Shown: positions 9,039 through 18,827 of the stretch, one piece after another
Layout of the letters: the number at the start of each line of letters is the position of its first letter
Numbering within the stretch: the first letter of the stretch is position 1
Assembly (NCBI GenBank): GCA_016714785.1
Contig: JADKCC010000009.1
Coordinates: 1-64,000 of the forward strand
DNA: 64,000 nucleotides
Source: Saprospiraceae bacterium
GTDB taxonomy: Bacteria > Bacteroidota > Bacteroidia > Chitinophagales > Saprospiraceae
Direction of reading: 5' to 3'
Notes under the pieces: model-generated
Told to the model about the DNA's origin: nothing
Seen by the model: only the letters and a program-made list of their open reading frames with translations
The model's database searches: none
Translations under genes and position numbers: made by a program

Positions 9039-10049
9039 ATGGATAAATCATTAAACAAAGTGCTTAAATTAGGCATCTTCATTATAGTAGGTACCATTTT
9101 ATTTATCGCTGGAGTATATTTTATTGGTGAAAAACAAAATATGTTTGGCAATACTTATAATATCTATGCGGTATTTAATAATATAAACGGGCTGAAACCG
9201 GGAAATAATGTCAGGTACTCTGGTATCAATGTGGGCACTGTCAAGGAAATAGTGATGGTCAGTGATACCGTCATAGTGGTAAAAATTGCTATAGTTAAAG
9301 AAATCACCAAACACATAAAAACGGATGCCAAGTGTGCCATCACATCTGATGGATTGGTCGGAAGTATGATCATCAATATATTGCCAGGCCATAAATCTGA
9401 AATGAATATAGCCAAAGGTGATACCATAAGATCTTTCACCAGAATCAGAACAGAAGAAATGCTGCAAACATTAAGTGTCACCAATGAAAATGCCGCTTTA
9501 TTAACGGGTGAGTTATTGGCCATAACAAAAGAAATAAGCGCAGGCAAAGGTATCGTGGGATCCATGCTAAAAGATACATTATTGACAAAAGACTTAAGAG
9601 AAATTGTGCATCATTTGAAAATCACAAGCAAAGCTTCTTCATCAACCATTAACCAATTAAATAAAATACTAACTTCCATAGATAAAAAGGACAATTTGGT
9701 AGGTATGCTGAGAGATACTTCCGTAGCCAATAAAGTCAAAAACATCATAACAAATGTAGAGAAATCTTCGAGAGAATTAGATAAGGTGATTGATCATTTG
9801 GATCTAACAATACACAATGCTAATCAGACCATCACAAATGTAAAAGATGGCAAAGGTGCTATCAACTATCTTTCCAATGACCCTAGTTTGGTCACCAAAA
9901 TAGACCAAACCATTGGACACTTGGACTCAACCGTCATACAGATTAATAATGCAGGTGAGAAATTGAATGAAAATTTAGAAGCACTTAAAAATACATGGCT
10001 GCTTCGTAAGTATTTTAAAAACCAGGAAAAGGAGAAAGAAGGTAATTGA
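9039..10049 (+). CDS. mlaD: MlaD/MCE-domain substrate-binding protein
   Basis: Periplasmic, membrane-anchored MCE protein that carries lipid for the MlaEF transporter. One N-terminal membrane helix (about residues 9-29) is followed by an MCE domain at about 40-118 with the usual AVFNNINGLKPGNNVRYSG and a GLVGSMIINI segment. The remaining 200 residues are hydrophilic and helix-prone, as in longer MCE proteins that bridge the periplasm. It is the last gene of the mlaEFD operon and is followed by a terminator. Confidence 0.92.
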   Translation: MDKSLNKVLKLGIFIIVGTILFIAGVYFIGEKQNMFGNTYNIYAVFNNINGLKPGNNVRYSGINVGTVKEIVMVSDTVIVVKIAIVKEITKHIKTDAKCAITSDGLVGSMIINILPGHKSEMNIAKGDTIRSFTRIRTEEMLQTLSVTNENAALLTGELLAITKEISAGKGIVGSMLKDTLLTKDLREIVHHLKITSKASSSTINQLNKILTSIDKKDNLVGMLRDTSVANKVKNIITNVEKSSRELDKVIDHLDLTIHNANQTITNVKDGKGAINYLSNDPSLVTKIDQTIGHLDSTVIQINNAGEKLNENLEALKNTWLLRKYFKNQEKEKEGN

Positions 10050-10070
10050 TGATAAAGGGTTCTTTCTAAT

Positions 10071-10107
10071 CCAAAAAAAAGCAGTCCGATTGCTCAGACT
10101 GCCTTTT
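10071..10107. terminator. Bidirectional terminator between mlaD and VWA gene
   Basis: Stem gcagtc (10081-10086) / gactgc (10097-10102), with eight A on the left and a T-rich tract on the right. It can serve mlaD on the plus strand and the VWA gene on the minus strand, which converge here. Confidence 0.8.
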
Positions 10108-10121
10108 ACTAACCACAAAAT

Positions 10122-12170
10122 TTATCTGTTTGCTTCCACACTTGAAATTTCTTTTTCCCTAAGCAATGAAGCGGCCTTCATTAATTCTACAAATTCTGCT
10201 TTGTATCCACCTTCATCGTTACCCAATGATGTAGATGCCAATGCCAACATTTTGTCATAAGATCTTGAATCTAAAGTAGATAACTTGCGCAACAACATAC
10301 CAGCATAAGCTACTGCGGTAGAAAATCTAACATTTTCATTTGTTTCTGATATGCCTTTCCATTGATCAAATATCGGTTGCTCCCATTTCTTGCTTTTGGA
10401 TGAATCCGGATCTTTATATCTAAACTTAATCGTTGCCAACTCGTCTCCAAATGGATTACTTTTAGATTTCTTTTTTGCCTGATATTTTAGTGGATCCACT
10501 TGCAACAATCCTTCCGAATCTCCTTTTATCACCAATTCATAAATAGCGGTCATTTGATGTCCCATGCCCAACTCTCCACCATCTTTGGCATCATTATTAA
10601 AATCTTCCTTATCAAGCATCCTATTTTCATAACCTAGTAATCGATAATACGCTACCTTTTCAGGATTAAATTCGATTTGAAATTTCACATCCTTTGCCAG
10701 CGTGTGTATGGTCCCGCCAAACTCAGTACCCAATACTTTGATTGCTTCTTGGATATCATCAATATAAGCGTGATTACCATTGCCTTTATCTGCCAATATC
10801 TGTAGTTTGTCATCTTGATAATTGCCCATACCATAACCCAATACGGATAAAAAAACACCAGAGTTTTTCTTTTCTTCTATCAACTTTTCCAAACCTGCAT
10901 TATCACTCAATCCAACATTAAAATCACCATCTGTTGCTTATATTATGCGATTATTACCTTTAGGAATGAAGTTTTCTAAAGCAATGTTATATGCAGTGAT
11001 AATGCCTTGAGCACCGGCAGTTGATCCACCTGCATTTAAACTTTCTAATGCATCTAAGATTTTTTGTTTTTCGGCTGCTTTTGTAGAAGGTAAAGCCACA
11101 GAAGCTCTACCTGCATACGTCACTATAGCTACCCTATCATCAGATCGCAATTGATTAAGCAAGACTTTCATCGAAGCAATCACTAAAGGCAATTTGTTTT
11201 CAGATGACATACTACCTGAAACATCTATGAGAAAAACTAAATTTGAAAATGGCAATTCATCTACATTCAATTTTTTGCTTTGTACTCCTACATGCAAAAG
11301 TTTCAATCCACTATTCCAAGGACAATCAGTCAAATGCGTCGTAACACCTAAGATTTCATTATCCTTTGGCGCAGGGTAATCGTAGGCAAAATAATTGATC
11401 ATTTCCTCAATTCTCACGGCATCAACAGGTGGTAATTCACCAGTATTGATAAACCTTCTTACATTGCTGTATGCTGCCCTATCTACATCAAGTGCAAAGG
11501 TAGAAAGTGATTCATCTTGCACATTTACAAATTTGTTTTCATTTATTTTACCATAAGATTCCCTTGCAGTTTCGTTTTGTGGAATTAGGTTTCCATTTAC
11601 TCTAATGCCATCTAAAAAATAAACCGTTTCATTTGACCTTGACCCTCTTACAGAAACTTCTCCACCATTTCTTGATGATATACCAGCTTCATTCCCTTGA
11701 ATTTCATTGACATTTTTAGTGGGAAGATTCCTAATATTACTACTTGTAATAGTACTTCCAGATGTGGTATTATCCATACTAATCAATGGAACTCTAAACT
11801 CTCGTATTTCGACACCCAAATCCAATAAAACGGCATCGTCACTCAATTGAAAATTAATGACATTTTGTTTCCCAGCAAGTATGACTACACCAGTAAGTCG
11901 TTGTGCTATATATCCAACGTAACTTGCTTCGACATCATAAGTCCCAGATTGGATATCATTGATTATAAACTTACCGTCTAAGTCGGTGTCTATACCCGTG
12001 ATGAGTACTCCTCCTCGATAAAAAGCGACTGAAGCTAAAAGTATTGGTTCCCCTGATTTCATATCAGTGACTTTCCCTTCAACAGTGGTGCGCATTTCTT
12101 TAGTTTGGTTTACATTGCCTATCCAAAGCAAAGATACCAAAATGACTATTTTTTGAATTGCTACAATCAT
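10122..12170 (-). pseudogene. YfbK-like VWA-domain protein interrupted by an in-frame TAA
   Basis: One continuous frame of about 682 codons broken by a single TAA at 10938-10940. Order of parts: signal peptide-like start MIVAIQKIVILVSLLW; a carboxypeptidase-regulatory-like beta domain (about residues 25-105); a segment like a TonB plug (SVRGSRSNETVYFLDGIRV); the YfbK N-terminal region (ALDVDRAAYSNVRRFI); then a VWA domain with the metal-site motif LIDVSGSMS. The stop falls within VWA just before ATDGDFNVG, where relatives have a leucine, so TTA to TAA is the likely change. After the stop the sequence stays conserved in the same frame (DUF3520-like, YYRLLGYENRMLDKEDFN). Without readthrough only about 410 residues are made. 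The ATG at 12170 is chosen because the -7 box lies at 12210. Confidence 0.88.
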
Positions 12171-12209
12171 GATTAAAAATTTTAATTGTGAAAAAATATT
12201 GATTGAAAA

Positions 12210-12217
12210 CAAATATA
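12210..12217 (-). promoter_or_regulatory. -7 box for VWA gene
   Basis: Minus-strand TATATTTG (plus CAAATATA) matches TAnnTTTG and lies 40 bases before the ATG at 12170. No clear upstream TTG box was seen. Confidence 0.45.
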
Positions 12218-12504
12218 CAGTCACTCATTTTAATCAGATGTCGCCTTGGAGTCATTGCATGATATTACACTGGTAGAATGATTTACGTAGTCGCCAAAGC
12301 GACTTGATCTAGTAGATGTTCAACAAATTAAGCTTTGTTTCCTATAAAATTAGCAAAATGAGTTCCATTTATTCTGAAAAATATTAAAATTTATACCCGA
12401 ACAAAATTGATTACTATTTTTTGCCAACATAAAGCAACTTTAATTGTATTTTACACACTCTTTAATATATATAACCTATTATAACACCTCAAAAAACCAA
12501 TATT

Positions 12505-14121
12505 ATGTTTCGTTACTTTAGTCTTTTAAGCATATTTTTTACTTTACCCTTATTTATTTTTTCGCAACCTATTTTTGACGATTTTGAAGGCAATGGTACA
12601 ATTGACAAATGGGTTGCCGATGATTGTGGACTTAACACCAGATTCGCAAACCCTTTTCCTCAAGGCATCAATACTTCGGCTATGGTACTCAGATATGCTG
12701 ATACTGGCGGTCAATATGCCAATGTACGATTTGACTTGAGTAATAACTTAGATTTGGAATCAGATCATACTTTCTCATTAAAAATTTATTTATCAGCAGC
12801 TGATATTTCAGGAACACAAAAAAATCAAATTTCATTAAAAGTCCAAAATAGTTTTTTAAACGAACCGTGGAATACGCAATCTGAAATAATTAAACCTATA
12901 CTACTGAATCAGTGGCAAACGATTACCTTTAATTTCAAATCCGATCCATACATCAATTTAAATCCAGGTTCCCTTCCACCATCTCAAAGATATGATTTCA
13001 ATCGAATATTGCTACAAGTCAATGGTGAAAATAATAATGATAAAGTAAAGGCATATATTGACGATTTCAAATTTGAAACTAGTGCCGATTCAGATCCTAT
13101 TTATGATAATCTGATATGGTCAGATGAGTTTGATAGCAATGGTGCCATAGACAATACAAAGTGGTTTCATCAAACCAAATTACCATCTGGTGGTAGTTGG
13201 TACAATGGAGAAATCCAGCATTATACTAATCGCACCACCAATTCAGTAGTAGAAAACGGAATTTTAAAAATAATTGCCAAAAAAGAAATTTTTAACACAC
13301 AAGGCCAAACAAAAAACTATACATCCGCAAGACTAAATTCAAAGTTTGCATTCACCTATGGGAAAATAGAAGTAAGAGCCAAGTTGCCTGAAGGTTTAGG
13401 AACTTGGCCTGCTATTTGGATGCTCGGAAAAAATATAACAGAAACTGGCGCATATTGGGAGCAGCAAGGATTTGGTACCACTCCTTGGCCAGCATGTGGC
13501 GAAATAGATATTATGGAACATTGGGGATACAATCAAAACTTTGTGCAAAGTGCACTTCATACTCCATCAAGCTTTAGCAATACTGTAAATCTAGGTGGTC
13601 AAAATTTACCCACAGCGTCTTCTGAATTTCATGTATATGGTTTGGTCTGGACACCAGAAAAAATGACTTTTAGTGTGGATGGCATGGTGCATTATATTTA
13701 CCGACCTTTTGTAAAAGATGATAATACTTGGCCATTTAACAAAGATCAATATTTAATTTTAAATTTTGCCATTCAGCCGACTATCTTACCTAGTTTTATT
13801 CACGGCGAGTTTGCTATAGATTATGTGCGAGTCTATCAGGAGAGTCCAATATCAACTGCTTTTGACATCAGCTCAGCTACACAACATTGTTATCCAAATC
13901 CAGTGAAAGATGCAGTAACCATAAAGCTTGAAAGCAGTAAAGATCAAGCTTTACCAACTAAAATTTTTTCAATGGATGGAAAGTTGGTCTTAAGCAATAC
14001 CTACAACATCCAAGACAATTCGGTCACAATACAAAACTTAGACAAACTAAAAAATGGTTTGTATTTTATTACTTTCGAGTTAAATAAAAAATCCAATTTT
14101 CTTAAGATTATAAAAGAATGA
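12505..14121 (+). CDS. Secreted GH16 beta-glucanase with T9SS sorting domain
   Basis: Extracellular glycoside hydrolase of 538 residues that likely cuts beta-1,3 or mixed beta-1,3/1,4 glucans (laminarinase type). Parts in order: signal peptide (1-20, ending FIFSQ), an N-terminal carbohydrate-binding-like beta-sandwich (about 22-192), a GH16 domain (about 200-445) and a C-terminal T9SS type A sorting domain (about 460-538, CYPNPVKDAV...GLYFITFELN). The catalytic motif GEIDIMEHWG gives nucleophile E333 and acid/base E338, and the substrate-cleft segment GTWPAIWMLG is intact. The sorting domain predicts export through the T9SS. It stands alone with no PUL-type SusCD partners nearby. Confidence 0.92.
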   Translation: MFRYFSLLSIFFTLPLFIFSQPIFDDFEGNGTIDKWVADDCGLNTRFANPFPQGINTSAMVLRYADTGGQYANVRFDLSNNLDLESDHTFSLKIYLSAADISGTQKNQISLKVQNSFLNEPWNTQSEIIKPILLNQWQTITFNFKSDPYINLNPGSLPPSQRYDFNRILLQVNGENNNDKVKAYIDDFKFETSADSDPIYDNLIWSDEFDSNGAIDNTKWFHQTKLPSGGSWYNGEIQHYTNRTTNSVVENGILKIIAKKEIFNTQGQTKNYTSARLNSKFAFTYGKIEVRAKLPEGLGTWPAIWMLGKNITETGAYWEQQGFGTTPWPACGEIDIMEHWGYNQNFVQSALHTPSSFSNTVNLGGQNLPTASSEFHVYGLVWTPEKMTFSVDGMVHYIYRPFVKDDNTWPFNKDQYLILNFAIQPTILPSFIHGEFAIDYVRVYQESPISTAFDISSATQHCYPNPVKDAVTIKLESSKDQALPTKIFSMDGKLVLSNTYNIQDNSVTIQNLDKLKNGLYFITFELNKKSNFLKIIKE

Positions 14122-14275
14122 CACGAATAAATTACCGTATGTACAGTTTCAAAATATAGGGTAAAATAACAATTCAAGATATAAAGCTTATATCGTAACA
14201 AAACCTAAATATCAAGACTATAATAAAATGTAATAAAATTTCATCTTTACTAAGAATATTTTTTACCATTATTCT

Positions 14276-14305
14276 TTTGTAAATCAAACTATTACCTTAC
14301 CTTTG
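14276..14305 (+). promoter_or_regulatory. Promoter of rpsF-rpsR-rplI
   Basis: TTTG (14276-14279) and TACCTTTG (14298-14305) separated by 18 bases, a good match to the Bacteroidota consensus. The expected transcript has a leader of about 55 bases before rpsF. Confidence 0.8.
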
Positions 14306-14368
14306 CAGCCCGAAATGAAAATTTTCGTTAAAGTTATTTATTTTTTAATCAATTTACTTCAATAAAAT

Positions 14369-14881
14369 ATGAATCATTATGAAGTTACTTTCATCATCGA
14401 TCCCGTACTGTCAGGTGATGAAATAAAATCGACAGCAAGCACATACGAGACCCTACTAAAAGATCAGGGTTGTACTATTGTGCATGTAAATGAATTGGGC
14501 CTAAAACAATTGGCTTATCCTATTAACAAAAAGTCTTCAGGCGTTTATTATTGCATGGAGTTTTCTGCAGCTAATGGTGCGGCTATTGCCAAAACAGAGC
14601 TTTCATTACGTAGAGATGAAAGAATCATGAGATTCTTGACCATCAAATTGGACAAATACGGTGTAAAGTACAACGAAGACAGAAGAAATGGTGTCATCAG
14701 TGCTTACAAGAAAAAAGAAAGCAAAAAGAAAACTTTTGATGGAGCACCGGTGGCTGGTCCTGCAGTAGCTGCGCCGGCACCTGAAGTAGTTAAAGAAGAG
14801 CCTAAAGTTGTACCTGTAGAAGTTATCGCTCCTGTAGTAGCAGAAGTAGTGGCTCCTGTAGTAAGCTCAGAAGAAGAATAA
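14369..14881 (+). CDS. rpsF: Ribosomal protein S6 with long acidic tail
   Basis: Small-subunit protein S6, which binds S18 on the platform of the 30S subunit. Residues 1 to about 100 form the S6 domain (MNHYEVTFIIDPVLSGDEI, RRDERIMRFLTIKLDKYGV). After a lysine-rich linker, about 45 residues of Ala, Pro, Val and Glu follow (about 125-170), longer than the short S6 tail of many bacteria. It is the first gene of the S6-S18-L9 operon, a standard order. Confidence 0.96.
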   Translation: MNHYEVTFIIDPVLSGDEIKSTASTYETLLKDQGCTIVHVNELGLKQLAYPINKKSSGVYYCMEFSAANGAAIAKTELSLRRDERIMRFLTIKLDKYGVKYNEDRRNGVISAYKKKESKKKTFDGAPVAGPAVAAPAPEVVKEEPKVVPVEVIAPVVAEVVAPVVSSEEE

Positions 14882-14915
14882 ATTCATTGACCACACATTT
14901 AAAAAAATAAATATA

Positions 14916-15182
14916 ATGGCATCTAGAGACGATATAAAATTCCTTAGCAATCCTACCATAGGTCAGCAAAGAAAAAAGTACTGCCGATTCAAAAAATACG
15001 GTATCAAATACATAGATTATAAAGATTCTGAATTTTTACTTCAGTTTATTAATGAGCAAGGTAAACTTCTTCCAAGAAGAATTACTGGAAATTCATTGAA
15101 GTATCAGAAACTGGTTGCAGTGGCAGTGAAGAGATCAAGACATCTTGCTATTCTTCCTTATGTAGCTGACTTATTAAAATAA
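14916..15182 (+). CDS. rpsR: Ribosomal protein S18
   Basis: Partner of S6 on the 30S subunit. The 88 residues contain the conserved KKYCRFKKYGIKYIDYKD and the basic RRITGNSLKYQKLVAVAVKR segments. The gap after rpsF is 34 bases and rplI follows after 19 bases. Confidence 0.96.
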   Translation: MASRDDIKFLSNPTIGQQRKKYCRFKKYGIKYIDYKDSEFLLQFINEQGKLLPRRITGNSLKYQKLVAVAVKRSRHLAILPYVADLLK

Positions 15183-15201
15183 TCTTTAAAATTATCAGAA
15201 A

Positions 15202-15648
15202 ATGGAAATCATTCTTTTAAAAGATATGGACAAACTGGGCGATAAGCACGATGTAGTGAAAGTTAAGCCTGGTTATGGTAGAAATTACCTAATCCCACAA
15301 GGACTTGCAGTCAATGCTAATGCGCTAAATAGAAAAAAGCGTGATGTAATCATTGCAGAAGAAGATGCAAAAGAAGCAGCAAGATTGGATGAATACAAAG
15401 TTATGGCAACTAAACTTGAAGGTAAAACTTTAAGAATTGGTGTCAAAGCGGGAACTTCAGGAAAAATCTTCGGAAGTGTAAATACTGTGCAGATTGCAAA
15501 TGCTTTAAAAGAGCAATTAGATTTAGAAGTTGAACGTAAAAAAATTCATTTGCCAGATGATATCAAGGAAGTTGGTACTTATTCAGCTGATCTTCATCTT
15601 CACAAAGAATTAATTACAAAAATACAATTTGAGTTAGTTCAGGAATAA
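15202..15648 (+). CDS. rplI: Ribosomal protein L9
   Basis: Large-subunit protein L9, 148 residues. The N-terminal domain starts MEIILLKDMDKLGDKHDVV and contains VKPGYGRNYLIPQGLA. A long helix connects it to the C-terminal rRNA-binding domain (GSVNTVQIANAL...). It ends the operon, and a hairpin terminator follows. Confidence 0.97.
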   Translation: MEIILLKDMDKLGDKHDVVKVKPGYGRNYLIPQGLAVNANALNRKKRDVIIAEEDAKEAARLDEYKVMATKLEGKTLRIGVKAGTSGKIFGSVNTVQIANALKEQLDLEVERKKIHLPDDIKEVGTYSADLHLHKELITKIQFELVQE

Positions 15649-15676
15649 TAATTATTCCACAATTATAAAAAACCAA

Positions 15677-15710
15677 AAAGGCTTTATCTCATTGAGGTAA
15701 GGCCTTTCTG
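15677..15710 (+). terminator. Terminator after rplI
   Basis: Imperfect 13-base stem from aaaggctttatct (15677-15689) to its near complement ending in ggccttt (15695-15707), with a 5-base loop. It lies 28 bases after the rplI stop. Confidence 0.7.
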
Positions 15711-15804
15711 TATTTTAGAAAAGTTATATTTTGAAGTCAAAAGAATGACCTCTTTTTTATAATATATCACTTATAGTAAAGTAAGATTTGTGGAATAAAA
15801 AATC

Positions 15805-16485
15805 CTAGACTTCTTGTACTTTGCCAGCAATGCACTTAAATACCCTAGCTGGAAATTTTTGAATAAGTCTATAGTCATGAGTAGCTATGATGATCGACGT
15901 CCCAAATTCTTTAGCTAATCTATTGAGTAGGTATAGTATTTCGTCACTGGTATCTGGGTCCAAATTGCCTGTAGGCTCATCTGCTATAATGATGGGTGGA
16001 TTATTGAGCAAAGCCCGAGCAATAACAACTCGTTGTTGTTCACCACCTGAAAGCGATGAGATAGGTTTTTTTTCAGCGCCATTCAGCCCTACCATCTCTA
16101 ATACTTGTAGTACTCTAGCTGTCATTTGGGCACGATCTTTCCATCCTGTCGCTTCCAATATGTACAATAAATTTCTTCCTACCGTCCAATCATCAAAAAG
16201 GATAAAATCTTGAAATACCATACCAAGTTTTCGACGAAGAAAAGGCACATCTTTATCCTTGAGCGAAAGTAAATCATATCCAGCCACCTGTCCCTTTCCT
16301 GCACGCAAAGGAAGGCTACCATATATGGTTTTTAGAAAACTGGTTTTACCACTTCCAGACTTACCAATGAGATAGCAAGTTTCACCAGGTGCAAGTCTGA
16401 AATCAACTTTTGCCAAAATCAACTTGTCTTCTTGCCAAATATCTGCGTCATCTAGAGATATAACCGATGGTTTTTCCAATTTCAC
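15805..16485 (-). CDS. ftsE: Cell division ATP-binding protein FtsE
   Basis: ABC ATPase that works with the membrane protein FtsX to control peptidoglycan hydrolases at the division site. 226 residues, with Walker A GKSGSGKT at 41-48, VFQDFILFDDWTVGRNL (the FtsE-type Q-loop region), signature LSGGEQQRVVIARAL, Walker B IIIADEPTGNLD and H-loop IATHDYR. The match to FtsE is better than to LolD or MacB-type ATPases because of FQDFxLxxDxTVxxN. ftsX is not adjacent in this window. Confidence 0.88.
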   Translation of the reverse strand: MKLEKPSVISLDDADIWQEDKLILAKVDFRLAPGETCYLIGKSGSGKTSFLKTIYGSLPLRAGKGQVAGYDLLSLKDKDVPFLRRKLGMVFQDFILFDDWTVGRNLLYILEATGWKDRAQMTARVLQVLEMVGLNGAEKKPISSLSGGEQQRVVIARALLNNPPIIIADEPTGNLDPDTSDEILYLLNRLAKEFGTSIIIATHDYRLIQKFPARVFKCIAGKVQEV

Positions 16486-16654
16486 TTATTTGGGGGTAAA
16501 GATAGTTTTTTTTGTCTTATTTGGTTTATATTTGATAGGTTCTGATAGGCATAAATATGCTAAATTCGAGATTTATCCACTCTTAGTTTATTCTTAATGC
16601 ATCAATATGGATAAGTAAATATAACATAACTCATCCCTGCTTTTCATCAATCAT

Positions 16655-17386
16655 TCAAAAATCATACTTTGAACTATTCACCTTAAGCAGTTTTTCTTTG
16701 GCTTCATAGTCGGGCATGATGTCACTGACTATTTTCCAAAACCTATCTGAGTGATTCATCTCTATCAAATGTGCCAACTCGTGTATGACCACATAATCTA
16801 TCACATCATCAGGGGCAAAAAACAGTCGTACCGAAAAGTTGAGATTCTTACCGGTTGAGCAGCTGCCCCAATTAGACTTATTGTATTTCAGCCGCACACT
16901 ATTGATGGGTTTTTGAAAGTAAGCATCATTGTAATATTTGACCTTACCTGCTATTTCAGGGATGAAATATTTTTGTGCAAACTTAATTAGCAGACTTTTA
17001 ATTAGTTTTTGTTCATCGTACTGTGCATTGTTGGGTATTTCTATTTTTAGTACGCCTTCTTTTTGGAGCTTAATGTATCCACTTTCTCTATCAGCCTTTG
17101 TGATATCCAATAAAAAACGTTGTTTGCCCATCTCAAATATATCTCCATCTTGGTAACTTTTGAGATTGAGATATTTGTCCAAGACATGCGGTTTGGAGGC
17201 TTTAAGTTGTCGGAGCCAGTTTTTTGCCCATTCTACATGTTTATCCACACTACCACCAAAAAAAGGTATCTTAGGTATCCTAAGTATGACATGTGTGCCA
17301 CCCAATGCCACCCTAGCACCATTTCTTCGTTCTTCTATGATGCGTAATGGTATTTTAGCACCATCTATATCTAAGTAATAGGTCAA
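16655..17386 (-). CDS. YgjP-type (DUF45) zinc metallopeptidase
   Basis: Cytosolic M48-related metallopeptidase-like protein of 243 residues. The gluzincin motif is H202-E203-L-A-H206, with a third likely ligand at H212 (IHELAHLIEMNHSDRFW). The family-specific YNKSNWGSCSTGKNLNFSVRL lies just before. No signal peptide. Such genes are often near restriction-modification loci or tRNA genes, but nothing of that kind is seen here; physiological role unknown. Confidence 0.88.
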   Translation of the reverse strand: MTYYLDIDGAKIPLRIIEERRNGARVALGGTHVILRIPKIPFFGGSVDKHVEWAKNWLRQLKASKPHVLDKYLNLKSYQDGDIFEMGKQRFLLDITKADRESGYIKLQKEGVLKIEIPNNAQYDEQKLIKSLLIKFAQKYFIPEIAGKVKYYNDAYFQKPINSVRLKYNKSNWGSCSTGKNLNFSVRLFFAPDDVIDYVVIHELAHLIEMNHSDRFWKIVSDIMPDYEAKEKLLKVNSSKYDF

Positions 17387-17456
17387 TGATTCACAATTTG
17401 ATAATACATCAATAAGATGAAAAAAAGCTTGTGCAAAATTAGGCGTAATTTAAACC

Positions 17457-18524
17457 CTATCCATTGGTCACTTCAAATGTTTTCATTACATCTACCAGTA
17501 CCTGAATGCCTTCTTTTGACATGGCATTGTATGTTGAAGCTCTAAATCCACCGACCGATCTATGGCCTTCTAATCCGATACAACCTGCATCCTTACATTT
17601 CGCCAAAAATTCTTTCTCTAGCTCTGTATTGTATAATAAAAAGCAAATATTCATTTTGGAGCGATCATCGATATTGGTTGGACAATAGAAAAGACTATTT
17701 CTATCTATCTCATCATAAAGTAAGGCTGCTTTTTCTTCATTGGCTTTTTGTATGCCTGCTACGCCACCATTTTTTTTGATCCATCTTAACGTAAGCATAG
17801 ATACATATACTGGAAATACAGGTGGTGTATTGTACATGGAGCCCGCTTCTATATGATTTTCATACTTCAACATTGCAGGTATTTTTCTACTCACCTTACC
17901 AAGTGCTGACTTACGCACGATCACTAGAGTAGTACCTGCTGGACCCATATTTTTTTGAGCACCTGCGTAGATTAGGTCAAATCTATTGACATCAATCTCT
18001 CGGCTAAAAATATCAGAAGACATGTCGCATACTATGGGCACACTAGTCTCTGGAAAGGATTGATATTGTGTACCAAATATGGTATTATTGCTCGTAATAT
18101 GAAGGAATCTACAGCTCGCATCTATATCATAGCCTTTAGGTATGTAAGAGTAATTTTTGTCTTTGGAAGAAGCAATTATATCTACCTGACCGTACAAGCT
18201 ACCATCTTTGATGGCTTTGGATGCCCAAGTGCCTGTATCTGTATAGGCTGCTTTCATGGATTCATCTAGTAGATTCATTGGTGCCATAAAAAACTGCGAA
18301 CTAGCTCCACCAGAAAGGAAGAGTACTTCATGATCATCTCCTATGTGCATCAACTCCTTGACCAAAGCGACAGCTTCGTCCATCACTGCAATAAATTCTT
18401 TTGTCCTGTGCGATATCTCGATCAAAGAAAAACCCATACCATTAAAATCCAACACCGCTTGCGCTGCTTCTTCTATGACTTCACGTGGCAGGATGGCTGG
18501 CCCTGCATAAAAATTGTACTTCAT
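17457..18524 (-). CDS. serC: Phosphoserine aminotransferase
   Basis: PLP enzyme converting 3-phosphohydroxypyruvate and glutamate to phosphoserine in serine synthesis; it may also act in pyridoxine synthesis. 355 residues from the ATG at 18524, which gives the family start MKYNFYAGPAILP; a longer upstream frame adds only unconserved residues. Motifs: FLSGGASSQFFMAPMNLL, VCDMSSDIFSR, PLP lysine in YAGAQKNMGPAGTTLV, and C-terminal GHRSVGGFRASTYNAM. serA, its usual neighbour in this phylum, is not present here. Confidence 0.95.
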   Translation of the reverse strand: MKYNFYAGPAILPREVIEEAAQAVLDFNGMGFSLIEISHRTKEFIAVMDEAVALVKELMHIGDDHEVLFLSGGASSQFFMAPMNLLDESMKAAYTDTGTWASKAIKDGSLYGQVDIIASSKDKNYSYIPKGYDIDASCRFLHITSNNTIFGTQYQSFPETSVPIVCDMSSDIFSREIDVNRFDLIYAGAQKNMGPAGTTLVIVRKSALGKVSRKIPAMLKYENHIEAGSMYNTPPVFPVYVSMLTLRWIKKNGGVAGIQKANEEKAALLYDEIDRNSLFYCPTNIDDRSKMNICFLLYNTELEKEFLAKCKDAGCIGLEGHRSVGGFRASTYNAMSKEGIQVLVDVMKTFEVTNG

Positions 18525-18827
18525 TTTTATTATTTTTATGTTGTAGCAAAGGTCTGAAAATTTCATCAACTATTCTTTAAATAATTTGAAAGAATAAACC
18601 TGAGCATAAATAATTTCATTTATTTATTGATTTAAGCACTTTTCATTTAATTGCCTGAATAGTTTGCACAGTAACTTATATATGTTTTTTATTCTCCTAC
18701 CATCAAACTCATTTCTAAGCTCATTTCTAAACCTTGCCAAAAAACCTAGGTTGATGACCAATCAGTGTTAATATGAATAGACTAAAACATTTCTTAGTCC
18801 AAAATGCGAAAAATTATCATATCCAAA
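18525..18827. other. Intergenic region between serC and lpxD
   Basis: About 300 AT-rich bases with no open frame of note. It carries a small tandem repeat (two copies of ctcatttctaa around 18707-18730) of unknown meaning. No strong promoter box for serC was recognised. Confidence 0.35.

Noticed and set aside
10938..10940. Recoded stop (selenocysteine or pyrrolysine type)
   Set aside because: The codon is TAA, the expected residue is leucine, and no recoding structure is evident; a mutation or error is simpler.
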